A program made the translations under genes and the position numbers. The notes under the pieces were generated by a model. It ran no database searches. It saw nothing but the letters and a program-made list of their open reading frames with translations, and had not been told where the DNA came from. A DNA stretch of 64,000 nt from Psoroptes ovis (lineage: Eukaryota > Arthropoda > Arachnida > Sarcoptiformes > Psoroptidae): NCBI GenBank assembly GCA_002943765.1, contig PQWQ01000002.1, forward strand, positions 1 to 64,000, in the 5' to 3' direction. Positions 62,901 through 64,000 of this stretch are shown here, piece by piece; position 1 is the first letter of the stretch; each line of letters opens with the position of its first letter.

Positions 62901-64000
62901 ATTCTATTATATTCAATTTTCAATTATGATTAACTGCTTTTTTCTATGTCAATTTTTCATTGTCAATTTTTGTTAATTTACAAATGACATTTAGTCGTTT
63001 CGTTGTTTGCTTGTTCATTGTTTGTTCATAAACGATTAAAAATAATCATCTCAAAATTATCAATACGAGTTATCAGTGCCATTATTATCAGTATTTTCAA
63101 TAATTTTCAAATCAAATCAAAATCAGATTGAATCAAATCAAATCAAATCGGATTCATCCTGATTATAAATTTTGATTGATTACCCTCTATATTCTTTGCC
63201 AACAATGACTATGGTTGTCAAACATAATACAAAAATTTTAATAACAATACAAAACACACACACACATTCACTGATAATAATAATGATAATCAGCCAAGTG
63301 TGAATTTTTGTATTTTTGTCTATTTCCCCACTTAATTTCGATGAAAACAAAATTTTCAATGATTTTTCAATGCTTCTTCAGTTGTCGATGTGAATTACAC
63401 ATTTTATATATATCAAAACGTGTCACGTGTTTTACGATGTATTTGACATTTTTTGTTTTTCCAATTTTTTCTGGTTCTCAATACATGATTCAATATCGTA
63501 TTCCTATTATCGCATTTGACCTTGTTCGCTGCACAAATAATACACGAACAAAGCTTTGGCAGCTTTTGAAATTTTGCTGAAATTTTAAATTTTTTGATAA
63601 TTTTTGAGATAATTTTCAAGATAAAAGATTATTGTTATTATTGACAAATGCTTGCTTATTTTATCATTTAAAATTTTGCTTCTTCTACTTGAAAATTTTC
63701 AATCATTTTCACTGCATTCAAAGTTATAATAATTTCAATTTTTCATTGAAAAATTTTGATTTTCATAGAGTTTGAATCAGGATGAATGAATGAATGGATG
63801 ATAATAATTTTTGTTCCATTGATTCAGTATTTATTTTTTTCTTAAGTTTAAAATTCAAAGAATTCAAAATTCAAAGAATTTTTTTCAAAGATCTAAAATT
63901 GGATATTTTTTTTCGAAAATATTACGTGATGATAATCGTTTTTCTATTCGTCAAACATCAAAAAATGAATAAATATGTCTTTAAGTATCAAAGTATTTGA

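Larger units (their letters stand above)
50021..64000. other. Gene-poor, MITE-rich region to the right edge
   Basis: No exon I can support in 14 kb. It contains nine MITEs, a CA run (about 52305-52326), ATT and TCATCA microsatellites, and a small GC-rich patch (gtgcgcgcgtacc, about 59044-59070). Medium frames (52430-52684, 60412-60833, 63308-63580) are low-complexity, mostly lack an ATG, and have no recognisable domain. Parts may be introns of a gene extending beyond the window. Confidence 0.45.

Overview
The window reads as AT-rich (roughly 70-75 percent by eye) nuclear DNA of an arthropod. Spliced genes have short GT-AG introns (about 60-130 nt in the compact genes), histone mRNAs end in metazoan stem-loops, and many proteins carry long Asn, Asp, Gln, His and Ser runs. 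The style best fits an acariform (astigmatan) mite such as the house-dust mite group; that placement is inference, not proof.

Layout. 1-1848 is a 41-bp minisatellite running off the left edge. 1.9-16 kb is gene-poor, with eleven short mariner-type MITEs and several tandem repeats (13.9, 15.2 and 15.4-15.8 kb). 16.0-19.4 kb is a core histone quartet: H2B and H2A diverge from one promoter, H4 and H3 follow on the minus strand, there is no H1, and each gene has its own 3' stem-loop. 19.7-25.4 kb (minus) is a multi-exon Tudor-domain gene with a coiled-coil N-terminus; a possible alternative last exon would give it a membrane anchor. 26.6-27.7 kb (plus) is mitochondrial ribosomal protein L46, converging on an intronless ALG5 (minus, 27.8-28.9 kb). 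29.8-32.0 kb is a structurally complete, apparently young LTR retroelement that carries one 588-codon ORF and no visible polymerase. At 32.2 kb there is an orphan 3' exon. 35.2-36.5 kb (plus) is a ZCCHC24-like zinc-binding protein. 37.9-47.6 kb (minus) is an eight-exon gene whose N-terminus matches the WW region of CEP164; six ORF fragments and two short exons join with matching phases into 1652 codons. 49.1-50.0 kb (plus) is an intronless secreted protein with a C-terminal cysteine region. 50-64 kb has more MITEs and no gene I can support.

The genes are unrelated housekeeping or structural functions (chromatin, mitochondrial translation, N-glycosylation, cilium base, RNA granules), not a pathway cluster. 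The most unusual items are the gag-only-like LTR element, the 24 roughly 80-bp mariner hairpins that parallel human MADE1, the possible membrane-anchored Tudor isoform, and a shared promoter motif in the histone cluster.
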